DNA from: Scenedesmus sp. ARA3
Taxonomy: Eukaryota > Chlorophyta > Chlorophyceae > Sphaeropleales > Scenedesmaceae
Direction of reading: 5' to 3'
DNA: 64,000 bases
NCBI GenBank assembly: GCA_004335835.1
Contig: RWJK01001313.1
Location: 24,674 to 88,673, forward strand
Made by a program: the position numbers and the translations under genes. Under the pieces are notes generated by a model. The model was not told the origin of the DNA and did no database searches. It worked only from the letters and a program-made list of their open reading frames with translations. The stretch's first letter is position 1. The number at the start of each line of letters is the position of its first letter. This document shows, one piece after another, positions 45,857 through 57,430 of this stretch.

Positions 45857-47818
45857 GTTGCAGCTGCCGCTGATCGCTGCGGTGTACGCGGGCAGCCCTG
45901 AGTTGCCTGCTGCCGTGGAGGCCTCCATCCGCGCGCAGCAGAACAACGACGCCTCAGTCACCATGGGCCTGGCAGCAGCAAAGATCCTGGAGAAGGTGAG
46001 GGTCAAATAATTGGGATGGATGTCTACTTTGTCAGATGCAAAGACATCATGTGCATAATGTGTCGGCAGAACAACAACGCCTCAGTCACCGTGGGCCTGG
46101 CAGCAGCAAAGATATTGGAGAAGGTGGGTTACTGCAGAGCTCTGCTGAATATCAAGCTGCACAGAGATGCATTGTGGTAGCTGCTCTCAGCAACTGCTGT
46201 ATCAAAGACTGCCAGCCGCCATCTCACACAGTCATTCATTCATTTGTTTTGATATTGACGATGCTGTGTTGTGCAGGTCATCTTGGGCTCCAGCATCAAC
46301 GGAAAGGGATTGAAGTCTTGCAAAAACTGCCAGCCACCGCTTCAATGGCCTGAAGATCCTTTTCTTGCAAGTGCATTTGCAGGTCATCCTGGGCTCCAGC
46401 ATTGATGAGGTGCTGGCCTGGGCAAGTTGAAATTAACTCATGTGGCTGAAGAAAAAATATATGCTGCATCTGCATGTGTTGTGCAGGTCATCTTGGGCTC
46501 CAGCATTGACGAGGCGCTGGCCTGGGCAAGTTGAAATCACTCATGTGGCTGAAACGAAAAGAACATAATATGCTGCATCTGCCTGTGTGCAGCTCATCCT
46601 GGGCTCCAGCATTGATGAGGCGCTATATACAAAGACTGCCAGCCGCCGTTTCAAATAGATGACACATCGGCATGTTTTTACTGATGTGTTGCAGGTCATC
46701 CTGGGCTCCAGCATTGACGAGGCGCTGGCCTGGGCAAGTTGAAATCAACTCATGTGGCTGAAACAAACAAAAAACATGCTGCATCTGCGTGTGTGCAGGT
46801 CATCCTGGGCTCCAGCATCGATGAGGCGCTGAGCTGGGCACAGCAGCAATTTCGAACAGATTACACAGTGATATGTTCTTACTGAGGTGTTCAACACCTG
46901 CAAGTTGCAGGTCATCCTGGGCTCCAGCACTAATGAGGCGCTGGCCTGGGCAAGTTGAAATCAACTCGTGTTGCTGAAACAAAAATATCATGCTGCATCT
47001 GCATGTGTGCAGGTCATCCTGGGCTCCAGCATTGACGAGGCGCTGGCCTGGGCGCAGCAGCAGGGCAACCTGCCACCCGCTGAGGCGCAGCTGGTCAGTG
47101 CGGCACTGGCGGCCAAGGGGGAGCCCTTCAACAGTGAGTGATGCACACAGCAAGAGCTTGGCAAGAAGTGCGGCATGCAGGCTTGACAAGTGCTGTGCAA
47201 GTGCTGCGTGCTGCGCCAGTGTCAGCTAAAGCGAATGCAAAATGTTGTGCATCAGCGCGTGTGCAGCACAGCAGCAGCAGCAGCAGCAGCAGGCGCGGCG
47301 CTGCTGGGCATGCAGTTTGAGCTCAGCTCTTCTGATGGGTGGTTACATAGGATCGGTGCTCCGTGCAGCAACCTGCCAAAGCCAGCCGCTGCTATTCAGC
47401 AGGTGCACCAGCAATCCCAGCCCTCATTGCCGCTGCTGCTGCCGTTGCTGCCTCTGCTGCTGCTGCTTCTGCTGCTCTTACACATCACCTCGACAATGCA
47501 GCCGCTGCCCAGAAGTTTGGCGTGGCTTGCTCCATGCCCGGCGCCTTCCAGAACGCCCTGCTGGCCGCAGCCGGCGCGAAGAGCTACAGCGACGGCATCC
47601 GCACCAACATGCTGGCAGGTGGTGACAATTGCAGCCGCAGCGTGTACCTGGGAGCGCTGCTGGGTGCTGCATACGGCGTGGATGGTGTGCCGNNNNNNNN
47701 NNNNNNNNNNNNNNNNNNNNNNNNNNNNNNNNNNNNNNNNNNTGTGCCGCAGGAGTGGCGGGCCAAGGTCACTGGCTGGCCAGAGATGGAGGCGGCGATT
47801 GATGCAGTTGTGGTGTGA
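44467..47818 (+). CDS. ADP-ribosylglycohydrolase / crystallin J1-like protein
   Basis: Six exons: 44467-44551, 44832-44929, 45174-45440, 45864-45995, 47013-47133, 47502-47818; junctions in phase. The family signs run in order: GALVADAATMGLHW, YDQGKL, SPYGGELHALLRY, AYPATGDAEDTQANSL, SIRAQQNNDASVTMGLAAAKI, and AGGDNCSRSVYLGALLGAAYG. Such enzymes remove ADP-ribose from proteins or related substrates using two metal ions held by Asp/Glu residues; the GDAED and GGDN stretches are candidates. Some crystallin J1-like members have lost activity, so catalysis is not certain. A 50-N gap (47693-47742) splits the last exon; the bases on both sides share GTGCCG, so the real protein is probably about 322 residues rather than 339. 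Echo copies surround exons 4 and 5 and the last exon. Confidence 0.85.
45712..46123 (+). repeat. Echoes on both sides of exon 4, ADP-ribosylglycohydrolase-like gene
   Basis: An acceptor-side copy (CTGCCGCTGATxGCTGCGGT) starts at 45712, 152 bases before the real start at 45864, and breaks off after CCTCCATCC. A donor-side copy (CAGAACAACxACGCCTCAGT to GAGAAG) ends at 46123, 128 bases after the real end. Confidence 0.85.
46277..47060 (+). repeat. Eight-copy acceptor echo array before exon 5
   Basis: CAG followed by (G/C)TCATCxTGGGCTCCAGCA recurs with starts at 46277, 46383, 46487, 46593, 46695, 46799, 46911 and 47013. Spacings are 106, 104, 106, 102, 104, 112 and 102 bp. Only the eighth copy continues into the full exon; the first seven diverge within about 15-45 exon bases, several into GGGCAAGTTGA. 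Confidence 0.95.
47693..47742. other. Assembly gap of 50 N
   Basis: Fifty Ns, a conventional placeholder length, sit inside the last exon. The left flank ends GATGGTGTGCCG and the right flank begins TGTGCCGCAGG; intact copies at 48240 and 48495 read straight through. The gap may be a false break in a repeat or may hide further copies. Confidence 0.9.
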
Positions 47819-48573
47819 GCTGGACCACAGGATGCAGTGCAGCGGCAGCTGATGCGGCAGTGCTGTGGCTTCTGGGTGGCGTCACATGATGCATTTGGGG
47901 CTGACATGCTGCAGCCGCAGCGTGTGTTACACGTAGTACCTTGGGGCGCTGCTGGGGGCTGTGTACGGTGTGGAGGGCGTGCTGCAGGAGTGGCGGGCCA
48001 AGGTGACAGGATGGCAGGAGATGGAGGCTGCAATTGATGCTGTGGTGGTGTGAGCTTGATGATTTAAGAGCCTCTTGCGGCGAGGTAGTTGGTGCGGCAG
48101 GTGTGGTCAGCAACCTGCAGCATGCTGCTGTACGCATGTGGCTTGGGGGTGGTGTCCCATGATCAATTTGAGGTTGCTAGGCTGCAGCCGCAGCATGTAC
48201 CCGGTCTGGGGGCGCTGCTGGGCGCTGTGTACGGCGTGGATGGTGTGCCGCAGGAGTGGCGGGCCAAGGTCACTGGGTGGCCGGAGATGGAGGCGGCGAT
48301 TGATGCTGTGGTGGTGTGAGCTGGACCGCAGGATGCGGTTGAGCAACAGCCAGTGTGGCAGGTGTGTGGATAGTCAGTGGCTTGCAGGCCGCTGGTGTTG
48401 CTTGGGGGTGACATCACATGATCAACTTCAGGGTGGCAGGCTGCAGCCGCAGCGTGTACCTGGGAGCGCTGCTGGGTGCTGCATACGGCGTGGATGGTGT
48501 GCCGCAGGAGTGGCGGGCCAAGGTGACTGGCTGGCAGGATATGGAGGCGGCGATTGATGCTGTGGTGGTGTGA
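47819..48573 (+). repeat. Three extra copies of the terminal exon
   Basis: The segment from CAGCCGCAGCxTGTAC to GCTGTGGTGGTGTGA recurs with stop codons ending at 48053, 48319 and 48573, after the first stop at 47818 (spacing 235, 266 and 254). The last copy is intact; the first has GTGTTACACGTAG in its start and is damaged there. Confidence 0.9.
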
Positions 48574-49458
48574 GCTGCTTGATTTGGGATGTGCAGCGGT
48601 TTCACCGCGCACGGTGTTTGAGGTTTGGCTGGCATTTTTCGTTCACTTTTGAACATTTTTCAGGCACGGTGTACCTTTTGTCTGGGTAACATGGTGGCGT
48701 GATTTTAGATATGAATCTCAGTGCTTGGACCATTCAAGCGTGCACAGTGTTTGGGAGACAGACACTGGACATTTTTGTGTGGTCACCTTGATGGCCAGCC
48801 CACAGCTCCAAGCCACAGTTTGAATGTTACACAGGTCCCAACTGGACCGTGCTTGCCAATGTTCACCATTGCTGCAGCTACTACCTTGCTGCACACCACA
48901 GATGTAACAGACATCACCCGCTTGACACAGCTGAACAACAACACATGATTGCTGCCTTCACATCAAGTTGCGCTACGCATGCGCACACTCCACACCGCTC
49001 AACTGAACAACGAAACACTCAAAATCTCACAATCTGGATCTTGTCACACCAAAACATCAAATGTGACGCCTGGATGGGATAGCGCGCCAGTTGTGCACTA
49101 CAGTGCTTGCAACACACTATCTCCTGGCACCGGTTGTAAGAAAAACGGTGACTGTGCTCATTGCTCCAAGCAGCCACTGACACCAACAGAACAAAACAGC
49201 CTACAACACACTGCGAGCTTGCCCCTTATCACATCTCAGGCGATGGGCATCAGCCAGCAGCCCAAAAGTCAAAACTGCGGCAACACTGCTCAACAACGGC
49301 TGCAATCAACAATGGCCGCACTCGCGGCATGCACACACTCACTGTACCAGCAAAGCGTCATTGCTGACTGCTGGCTGAATCATCTCTGCCCAGCACTGCT
49401 TTGCTGATGAGTGCTGGATGACTTGGCAGTAGTCAGCTTGCATCACCAGGCAGCTGCT
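48574..49458. other. Convergent 3' regions
   Basis: The ADP-ribosylglycohydrolase-like gene (plus) and the plastid-type membrane protein gene (minus) converge here. No exon is supported in between; the composition is less repetitive than elsewhere. Confidence 0.45.
48903..48907 (+). terminator. Candidate TGTAA polyadenylation signal
   Basis: This is the first TGTAA after the terminal-exon array, 330 bases past the last stop copy. If used, the transcript of the ADP-ribosylglycohydrolase-like gene would contain the whole array. Confidence 0.35.
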
Positions 49459-49540
49459 TCACTTGATGTAGCCGTCCATCCTGTCCTGCTTCTCTGCCGC
49501 CTCGTTTGCTGCATTGACGCCCTTGAAGAACAGGAAGGCT

Positions 49541-49580
<40 letters not shown>

Positions 49581-51046
49581 TGGCACATTGCCTGTCAACA
49601 CATGCTGGTGTCAAAGTTGCGTGCATGATGAGTTGAAGGAGCAACTCACACAATCACAGTTGCTCCTACACAGTCGACTGAAGCATAGCGCAACGCCAGC
49701 AACCCCTTCCCTTTAGCACTACCTGTTCAGTACGCGACACATTGCACAGCAGCAGCATCCTACACCATCCGACAGACACATGTGTGCATCACCCCACAGC
49801 GCATGGCATACCTGCTGTGGGCAGTCCTGTGATTGCAAACAGGCCGATGATGGGGAGCCACAGTGGGCTCTCTGGCTGGATGACGCCAAAGATTGCGTTC
49901 TTGTCAAAGTACTCAAACACTGAGCCGACCTGCAAAGGCGCAGTGGACAGCAGCAGCAGCAGCAGCAGCAGGAGCAGCAGCACGCCATGGTAACCACGCA
50001 ATTCTGCACAATCACACTACCAGCACTTGCGGGTGATGAGTACATGCTTGCACGCTTGACCGTCACGACTGCCAACCAGCAGCAAGCCTATCCAAACTGG
50101 CATGCACTGCAGGCCCTGCTGTTGCTGTCATGTGCTGCAGCTGCATGCCACCACTGCCATTTTGCTTGCCTCATCCTCACAACAGGCACAGGCAGCTCTG
50201 TCTGCTGGCAGTGCTGCAGAGTTTTAGAAGCACACAAGTACTACAATCAGTGCAAGTTGTGCTATTTCTGTATAGGATTGTTTGTTGCTCACTGATGCAA
50301 TTGCCACGAAGCTGCTCAGCAGCAGGTACAGCGGCCAGGGCAGGTCTGGCTTGGCCTGTGCATTCAGCTCCCGCATCTTCTCACGCTGCACCCAGATGGG
50401 CAGCTCCTCGCCCCCTGGCTGCTGCTGCTGCTGCTTGGCATCTGTCTGCTGCTTGACAGATTGGTGCACCGAACAGAATGGTACAGCAAACAGATTGGTA
50501 CACGGAACAGGTTGGTACACCAAGCAAGTGAAGAGCATGCAGCAGGCAGCTTGGTGAACAGCATGGTAGTGGCATTGAGCTGTGGGATTGTTGAAAGATA
50601 CTGCGTGCTGTGTCAGTGTGTGCTGGACATGTGATGTTCAGGATGTCCAAGTGTGGTCGTTGCTGTCTAGAAACAACAGTGCGGGGCTGTTACGCACATG
50701 CTGTGGATGGCATTGGGGTGCTATAGCAGCAGCCATTCTGCTGGGTGGGGTGCATGTGCAGGAATGCAGTATGCAGATGCTGCTGCTATGTGCTCCTGCT
50801 GCTGCCTTGCATGGGCATGTGCAGCTCAACAAGACAGTAGCCATGTGAAATTCGGCATGATACCATACATCTTGCAAGATCATGCTTGAATAGCCTCACC
50901 TGCGTGGAGTTATCCTCCTGTGCCTGCACCCTCACCCTGCTTGCAACTGCATGCTGCCTTGGTGAGCAGATGCCTGCTGCTGCAAAGACTCGTCTCTGTG
51001 ATAGCGAGACCGGCTTGAACGCAGCGACACGCGAAGCGGCCAACAT
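49459..51046 (-). CDS. Small plastid-type membrane protein of unknown function
   Basis: Four minus-strand exons: 51046-50900, 50448-50293, 49929-49812, 49538-49459; 501 nt, 166 residues, phases 0, 0 and 1. The start of exon 2 could move by one CAG unit (50451, 50448 or 50445). The N-terminus (about 41 residues, rich in Arg, Ser, Ala and Val, ending VASRVRVQA) looks like a plastid transit peptide. Two hydrophobic segments follow: LPWPLYLLLSSFVAIASV and LWLPIIGLFAITGLPTAAFL. Between them lies EYFDKNAIFGVIQPES, and a soluble ELPIWVQREKMRELNAQAK stretch precedes the first. The pattern recalls conserved plant-lineage thylakoid proteins of unknown function, but I cannot name the family. Upstream of the ATG the frame stays open into a possible extra exon (see 51243-51460). 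Confidence 0.75.
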
Positions 51047-51242
51047 GTTTGCTGTGTGGGTGTGGTGCTGGTGTGGTGCGTTCGTGGGTGCGTAAGCAAG
51101 CAACTGCGATCGTATCTCGTCAATGGTACGAAACTTATGTTGGGATTCAGAGGCCACCTTGGTAAGGCTCCTGCTGACAGCAGTGGGTGACAAGGGGTCC
51201 AGCAGTAGCAGTGCTGCAGCCTTGTTGTGGGCAACTACTTAC

Positions 51243-51460
51243 CGACCCCACATACTTGACGACAGTTCAGAACTCATATTAAGTTGTTTGTACAGTTGTT
51301 TATAATTCAGAAGTTGTCGCTCACTACAGTCCTTGAATTGCAGCAGTACTTGGTCACTACGCTGGCTTGGAGGAGCTGAGAACCATTCATAAGTTTCAAA
51401 CTCATACATAGTCGGCTTAACGACAGCTTTACTGGCTGCAGTGCTCGGACGCACTTTCAT
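51243..51460 (-). CDS. Candidate small exon or gene upstream of the membrane protein gene
   Basis: On the minus strand an ATG at 51460 opens 72 codons ending at a perfect GTAAGT donor (intron from 51242), phase 2. A CAG acceptor gives a next exon starting at 51170 with the matching phase; it continues SLTKVASESQHKFRTIDEIR and then stays open into the MLAASRV start of the membrane protein at 51046. The predicted chain is polar and probably helical (FKDCSERQLLNYKQLYKQLN). It could be a separate small coiled-coil protein, a 5' extension of the neighbour, or chance. No family is recognised with confidence. Confidence 0.35.
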
Positions 51461-51492
51461 TTCAGGCTGAGGACGTGGCAGCAGAAAACAGG

Positions 51493-53241
51493 ATGGGCTC
51501 CCAGTTTCTGAATTTCAATGTGGCCGGGCACCGCTTCACAACGTCGAAGGACACCATACTCAAGGAGCCAGCGAGCAGGCTTGCCCTGATTGCCAGGTAT
51601 GGCCGAGGTACTGAAGAGATGTCCACAGCTGCTGCTGCGCTGCTTTTCATGGCCAAACACAGAAGGTTATCACACATGTGCGTCCACAGCAGCCAACAGC
51701 ACACAGCAGATAAGCTGCAGGACTCAGCAACGGTATGAAAGCAGCGTCTTGGGCTTTTAGATGCTACTCCTGCACTATGTCAGAGTGCACTTCATAACGC
51801 CTGCAACCTCCACTTGCTGTCGCACTGTACCTGAATGCGTCTGCGTGTCAGCGTCCCAAAGCCAAGAAGCATGCAGGCTGCACATCTATGCGGCCTTCTA
51901 GCAGCGGCCACTCAGCAGCTACACTATCCTGTGCACATTAGTGCACTCAGGGTTCTCTCTTCCTGCAAGCTCAGCACCCACACCCCACACAGCAGACACC
52001 ACCCTGCCCTATGACGTACTTGCACTGTGGACCACTGCTTCTGCTGCTGCAGGGGCGTGCTGCCAGCCAACAAGGATGAGGCCGGCTGCATCTTCCTGGA
52101 CCGCGACCCGCGCCACTTCCAGCTGGTGCTCAACTACCTACGCGACGGCTGGTGCGCGCTGCCAAAAAGCCTGGAGGAGCGGCGCGAGCTGCTGCAGGAG
52201 GCCAGGTACTACCAGGTGAGGAGCATGCAGCTGGAGAGTTAGTGCCAAGTCAGGTAAGAGGTCAGGAAACAGCGGCACCAGCTGCTGCAGGAGGTCAATT
52301 GCTACCAGGTGAGGAGGTTGCGGTTGCCCCTTCGTTGTGCTTCCAGAAGGCCTGAAGCAGTAGCAGCTGATTAAGCACAATAATGCCTGAGTCCTGAAGC
52401 GCGAGGCAGCCTTCGCTCAGTCACCTGTGCGTACTGCCAGCTGCCGGGAGAGGATACAGCAGCTGTAAGCCAGGGTGTGAAACGCTGGCTGTTCTTAGCG
52501 CCTGTGGTCAAAATCTCAACTAAGTACCTGCAAGTACCCAATCTACTCCCCACACATTTCCTGCCCTGCAGCTGGCGGGCATGGAGGCCTGGGTGCGCAC
52601 CCAGGATGTGCTCGGAGAGGCCGCGCTGCGCCCGCAGTCCCCGGACCCCTACAGCAGCAGCAATGCGGCGCTGAGCGTCAACCTGATGCCTGCAGTGGGC
52701 AGCCCCGGCACGCCGCCGCAGCAGCGCGCGTCGCTGTCAGCGCCCGGCGGCACTGCCGGCTATGCAGGATACTCTACATACTCGGCAGGATCCGAACCAG
52801 CCGCAAGCTTTGGGCCAGCAGCTGGCTCGTTGTCCATGCGCAATAGCTTCCTGAATGGCGCCAACCAGGACCTGCTGGCAGCAGGGACGGCAGCTGCTGC
52901 AGGCATCCGGTTCAGCAGCATCGGCCCTGCGTCTATTGCGGGTTACACCAGCAGGAGCTCTGCAGCTGCCAGCCCCGAGCCGACTGCTGCTTTCAGTGTG
53001 TTTGGCGCTGGTACCTCTTCCAGTCTGGCATACAGTTCACTCGGTGTGCCGGCCCGGCCCTCTTCTGCTTCGCCGTACATTGGAGCCGTGGGTGCCAGCA
53101 GCAGCAGCAGCAGCAGTCCTGCTGGTGACGTGGCGGCTGGCTACGCTGCCGGGTTTGCTGCTGCGCAGCAGAGCATGCTGGCCGCCAGGCGCTCCGTGGT
53201 GAGCCGTGAGTGTAGCCAACAGCAGCAGCTGCTGCTGCTGT

Positions 53242-53281
<40 letters not shown>

Positions 53282-53927
53282 CGCTTGCACATGCAGACCA
53301 GTAGTTACAAGTATGCAAAGCAGTGGAACATCTGTAACAGTGTCCTTGCTGCACACACAGCAGCAGCTGTAGCAGCTGTCTCACATACTTCCCCTGGTGC
53401 CGCAGTGACATCCTTGTGACACACGCATGCATTGCCTTTCTTGTTCCTTGAGCAGTCAGCCGTGGACTTGATGGCTCTGCCAGAGACAAGCCCTCCAGCT
53501 ACACCTGCCAGCAAGTTCCTCCCTACCCCTCAGGTAACAAATAGCTCTCTACCAGAAAGCGCACTGCAGGCATACATATATATATGTGTACACACTCTCT
53601 GTAAGGGATGCATGCCCGCTGTTCCTTGCACAGAATGCAGCAATGGCACCGGGTACTGTCGAGCTCTGCAGGTTGTGCCAGCACAACCCCAGTAGCATCA
53701 ACCAACGCAGCAGTTGATGCAGCTACATGTTGCTCACGCCTTTATAATAAAATGATAAATCACATGGTTGGTTGCCCTGCAGGCACAAGATGGCTTCAAG
53801 TGGACCAGCAGGTGCGTGGCGCTGCTGCTGCTGCTGTTGCTGCTGTTGTGTTGCAACGCTGGCAGTACGCGCATCTCATGTTCGTCTGTGTCAGCACTGT
53901 CATCAACAAGGCACCAACAACAGCATG

Positions 53928-53958
<31 letters not shown>

Positions 53959-54754
53959 ACTGCTGCATGGCGCAGGTACCTGGCCAGCAATGCACAGATG
54001 CAGCAGGTGGCCACCACACTGCTGGAGCTGCTGTGCCTGCCGCCACACGCCAGCCTGCATGCGGGCAAGACAACGGTCAGCATCAGCAGCGAGTGTGACC
54101 ACGACAGGATCAGCGGCCTGGTGGGGCTGGCGGCGGGCAGCAGCGACAACAGGTTCAGGTATCAGGTGCGCCCCCTTGTACAGCGAGCTGGTGTGTAAGT
54201 GAGGATATGGCGGCGGCTTGCGTGAGGCCACAGCAATAGTACGACTGTCGAACAATGCCATGAGCTCCTGTACAGGTGTGGTTTCAATTGCACAATTGCA
54301 CTGCTGTCGCAGCTAGGTGCAGCGCACGGAGTCACACCATCTGGCAAGCTTGATGGCATGCACAGCACAGGGTGAAAAGCGCACAGCCTGTAGTGGCTGC
54401 AGTTGGGCGCTGCTGCTGCGGCCGCAGCACGTGCAGAGCTCAATCGCCTCCTCAACACTGTCTGCTGCTGCTGGCGCTGTTGAGCGCTGCAGGTGGTGCG
54501 TGTGAAGAGCAGCGTGGGCTGGAGCTTTGAGTTCAGCCTGCGGCCCTCCTCCGACCTGGCGCTGTACGACAAGTACAACATCGCGGAGTACGTGCAGGTG
54601 AGGCGGGGCACAGCTGCGTTTGAGTCTGGTTCACAGTTGCTTCAGGAAACAGCAGCGTCCTGCTGAATATAGATGAATGAGGATCACGCTGCAGGATGCA
54701 GCAGGACAACGCACACACCTGCATACCAACTGTTGGTTCTGACTGCTGTTGTTG

Positions 54755-54850
<96 letters not shown>

Positions 54851-54988
54851 TAGGATAACTGGTTTGTGCTGGCTGCATGCTTGAAGGACATGTATGGCGT
54901 GGTCATGGAGGAGGACAGCAGCGCAAAGCCCAAGTGTGTGGCTTGCAGGAGGACCAACGTCAGCCTGATTCTGCAGAAGGTTATTTGA
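51493..54988 (+). CDS. KCTD-type BTB (T1 domain) protein
   Basis: Eight exons: 51493-51596, 52053-52215, 52572-53198, 53456-53533, 53783-53811, 53976-54165, 54493-54597, 54854-54988; 1431 nt, 476 residues, all in phase. Residues 4-103 form a potassium-channel T1/KCTD-like BTB domain: FLNFNVAGHRFTTSKDTILK, then GCIFLDRDPRHFQLVLNYLR, and LQEARYYQLAGMEAWV. KCTD proteins assemble as oligomers and often serve as adaptors for cullin-3 ubiquitin ligases; no channel segments are present here. Residues of about 110-310 are Ser/Ala/Gly/Pro-rich and probably disordered. The C-terminal third (VATTLLELLCLPPHA, VGWSFEFSLRPSSDLALYDK, DNWFVLAACLKDMYG) looks folded but is not recognised. A donor echo of exon 2 lies at 52270-52308, and a very long CTG tract precedes exon 8. 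Confidence 0.85.
52265..52308 (+). repeat. Donor echo of KCTD-type exon 2
   Basis: GAGCTGCTGCAGGAGGCCAG of the exon is echoed as CAGCTGCTGCAGGAGGTCAA, followed by TGCTACCAG and GTGAGG. It lies 93 bases after the real donor; the DNA between has an in-frame TAG. Confidence 0.8.
54757..54847 (+). repeat. Uninterrupted (CTG)n tract of about 30 units at a 3' splice site
   Basis: About 30 CTG triplets run to within six bases of the acceptor TTTTAG at 54848-54853 of the KCTD-type gene. This is the longest pure triplet tract in the window. Confidence 0.95.
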
Positions 54989-55940
54989 TGAGCACGAACA
55001 GATGTATGGGATGTTGCAGTGGTGCAGGTGGAAAGCCAGCGCATTTGAAGTGGCATTCGTTGCCTGGTGCTGCTGAGAAGTACTGTGAATCCAGTGTCAG
55101 CGCTCAGCGGCTGTACAACGGCTGTACTGGCTGCCTGCAGTGCTGTTTGGCACTTACAGCCGTTGTGATCTCCTGCTGATATAGCTGATGTGCGATCAGC
55201 GCGCAAGCGTATATTTGGATGAGACGCAACAGCTGGGGTTGTTATTAGCAGCAGTATGATCGCTGCTTGCAGCCCCTCACTTGCCGGCCCGGCAGAGGGT
55301 CAATGTTGGGTCAAACACCTGGTCGATATGGTAGGTATGGCATGTATTTGTCCGCTAGATGTTTTTTAAACGCTTAGCATCACCTTGATAGAATTATGTG
55401 CTGTTATGGTGGTCCACGTCAACACATCCGGCATGTCACCCGGGCCCGTGCGTCGGTTTCTAATCTTTGCGGCCGTCGCAACAGCCGTGTGACCATGCAT
55501 GCGGATGGTGCATTCCCAGTATTGTGTGTGGACGGTATGATCTGTAAACTGAGCAACCAAAGCTGCCGATCAGGTGTGCAGAACGGACGGAGAGCCTGCA
55601 GCTGTTCAGGCTTTCCTGTGCTTCGTCGCACTGTTATATCAGCTCTTTCCAAGTTCAATTAGTCCAAGAGCAACTGTTCCTCCCTGAGCTTGGGTTGAGT
55701 CTGGTGCCGAAGGTGAGAGCAGCTGCAAGGGTTGTTGGGAGCAGCATTTCGCGACTCCGCTCTTCAGGCCGATAAAGATGAAGATAGAAAACAAGCAAAT
55801 CATCTGACACTGTACGTACGGTATTGCCGAAGTGTGTGGTCTTGCTACTGTCTGCACTGTACTGCTGTACTCGCATTGCAGTGCCTTGTCCCATATGGCT
55901 GTTTGACAACAGAAGGACGCATTCGACGTTACCAGAAGCA
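54989..55940. other. 3' UTR and intergenic region
   Basis: No supported exon. A TGTAA at 55543-55547 could end the KCTD-type transcript, 555 bases after the stop, which is long. The DNA is less repetitive than in the genes. Confidence 0.4.
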
Positions 55941-57383
55941 ATGATACCGCTACATGCAGCAGTGAAGCTGCTGTGTGTGCTTGTGGCAGCGCAGCAGCAC
56001 GCGTGTGTCAGCGGGGCACGCATCCCATGGATGCCACGCCTGGCTGGCAGCAGCAGCAGCAGCAGGCAGCTGGCTCGCCAACTCCTGCAGGGTAAGCTAT
56101 CATCGAAAACAACTTTGGTGCATGCATATTACTGGCAAACACTCGCAGCTGCTGGCGCTGATGGCAATGACGCTTTTGAAGGGTGCGCGTCTGTCAGACA
56201 GGCTGTGTCTGGCTTGAGCCAGTGCCCTGCACGAGTATGTGACTGTTTATGATGAGTCTGACCTCCCTGCTGAGCACAGACATTCTGCTGAGCGCTGCTG
56301 TACGTTGCTTGCTCTGCAGATGCCCCGCCCCCGGACCCGTGCGCAGGCAGAAACTGCGGCTCGGGCAGCTGCAGTGGGGGCGCATGCATTTGCAATAGCG
56401 GCTGGTCTGGCGGCAGCTGTGAGATTCCTCCAGATCCTTGTGCTGGTAGAAACTGCGGATCAGGCAGCTGCTCGGGTGGCTCATGTATCTGCAATAGCGG
56501 CTGGTCTGGCGGCAGCTGTGAAGTGCCTCCAGACCCTTGTCTGGGCAAGAGCTGTGGTTCTGGCAGCTGTAGCGGGGGTTCATGCATTTGCAATGACGGC
56601 TGGTCTGGAGGCAGCTGCGAGATTCCTCCAGATCCTTGTGCAGGCAGAAACTGCGGGTCAGGCAGCTGTAGCGGGGGTTCGTGCATTTGCAATGCCGGCT
56701 GGTCAGGCGGCAGCTGCGAGATCCCTCCAGATCCTTGTGCTGGCAGGAACTGCGGTGCTGGCAGCTGCTCTGGTGGTTCATGCATTTGCAATGACGGCTG
56801 GTCTGGTGCAAGCTGCGAGGTGCCTCCCGATCCCTGCGCCAACAAGAACTGCGGTGCTGGCAGCTGCTCTGGTGGTTCATGCATTTGCAATGACGGCTGG
56901 TCTGGTGCAAGCTGCGAGGTGCCTCCCGATCCCTGCGCCAACAAGAACTGCGGTGCTGGCAGCTGCTCTGGTGGTTCTTGCATCTGCAACAACGGTTGGT
57001 CAGGTGCAAATTGTGAGGTTGCGCCAGACCCGTGTGCCAGCATGAGCTGCGGTGCACACGGCTCCTGCAGCAATGGGGCCTGCTCCTGCACAGATGGCTA
57101 CAGCGGTGCAACATGTGAGGTGGCACCAGATCCCTGTGCAGTTGTGAACTGTGGTGCGCAAGGAATTTGCAGTGGAGGAGTCTGCAGCTGCTCTGGCGGC
57201 TACACTGGCAGCAGCTGTGAGATAGGTGAGACCTTGCTGAAGCAATGGTTAGGGTTGTTCAAACACTCTGCTGCATGTTACATAGAGCCACTGCTGTTGT
57301 TGTGTGGATGCCTACAACCACATCATGCAAGGTGCTGGTGATGCTGTGCAAACCACCATTGATGTAGGCCTGACAACTCAGCA

Positions 57384-57430
<47 letters not shown>

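Noticed and set aside
46277..47060. Regularly spaced repeats resembling a CRISPR array
   Set aside because: Repeats are exon starts with acceptor sites, spacers are related to each other, and the DNA is eukaryotic with introns.
47272..47420. Alternative start of the last ADP-ribosylglycohydrolase-like exon in a (CAG)n run
   Set aside because: It would add a long Ala and low-complexity insert; the acceptor at 47501 joins the conserved parts directly and in phase.
54673..54878. Poly-Leu, poly-Ala and poly-Ser open frames over the CTG tract
   Set aside because: The tract is intron sequence; it ends at an acceptor used by exon 8.
56129..57091. Long minus-strand open frame (320 codons) rich in Leu/Pro/Gln
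   Set aside because: It is the mirror of the EGF-coding exon, whose Cys pattern and splice phases are convincing on the plus strand.
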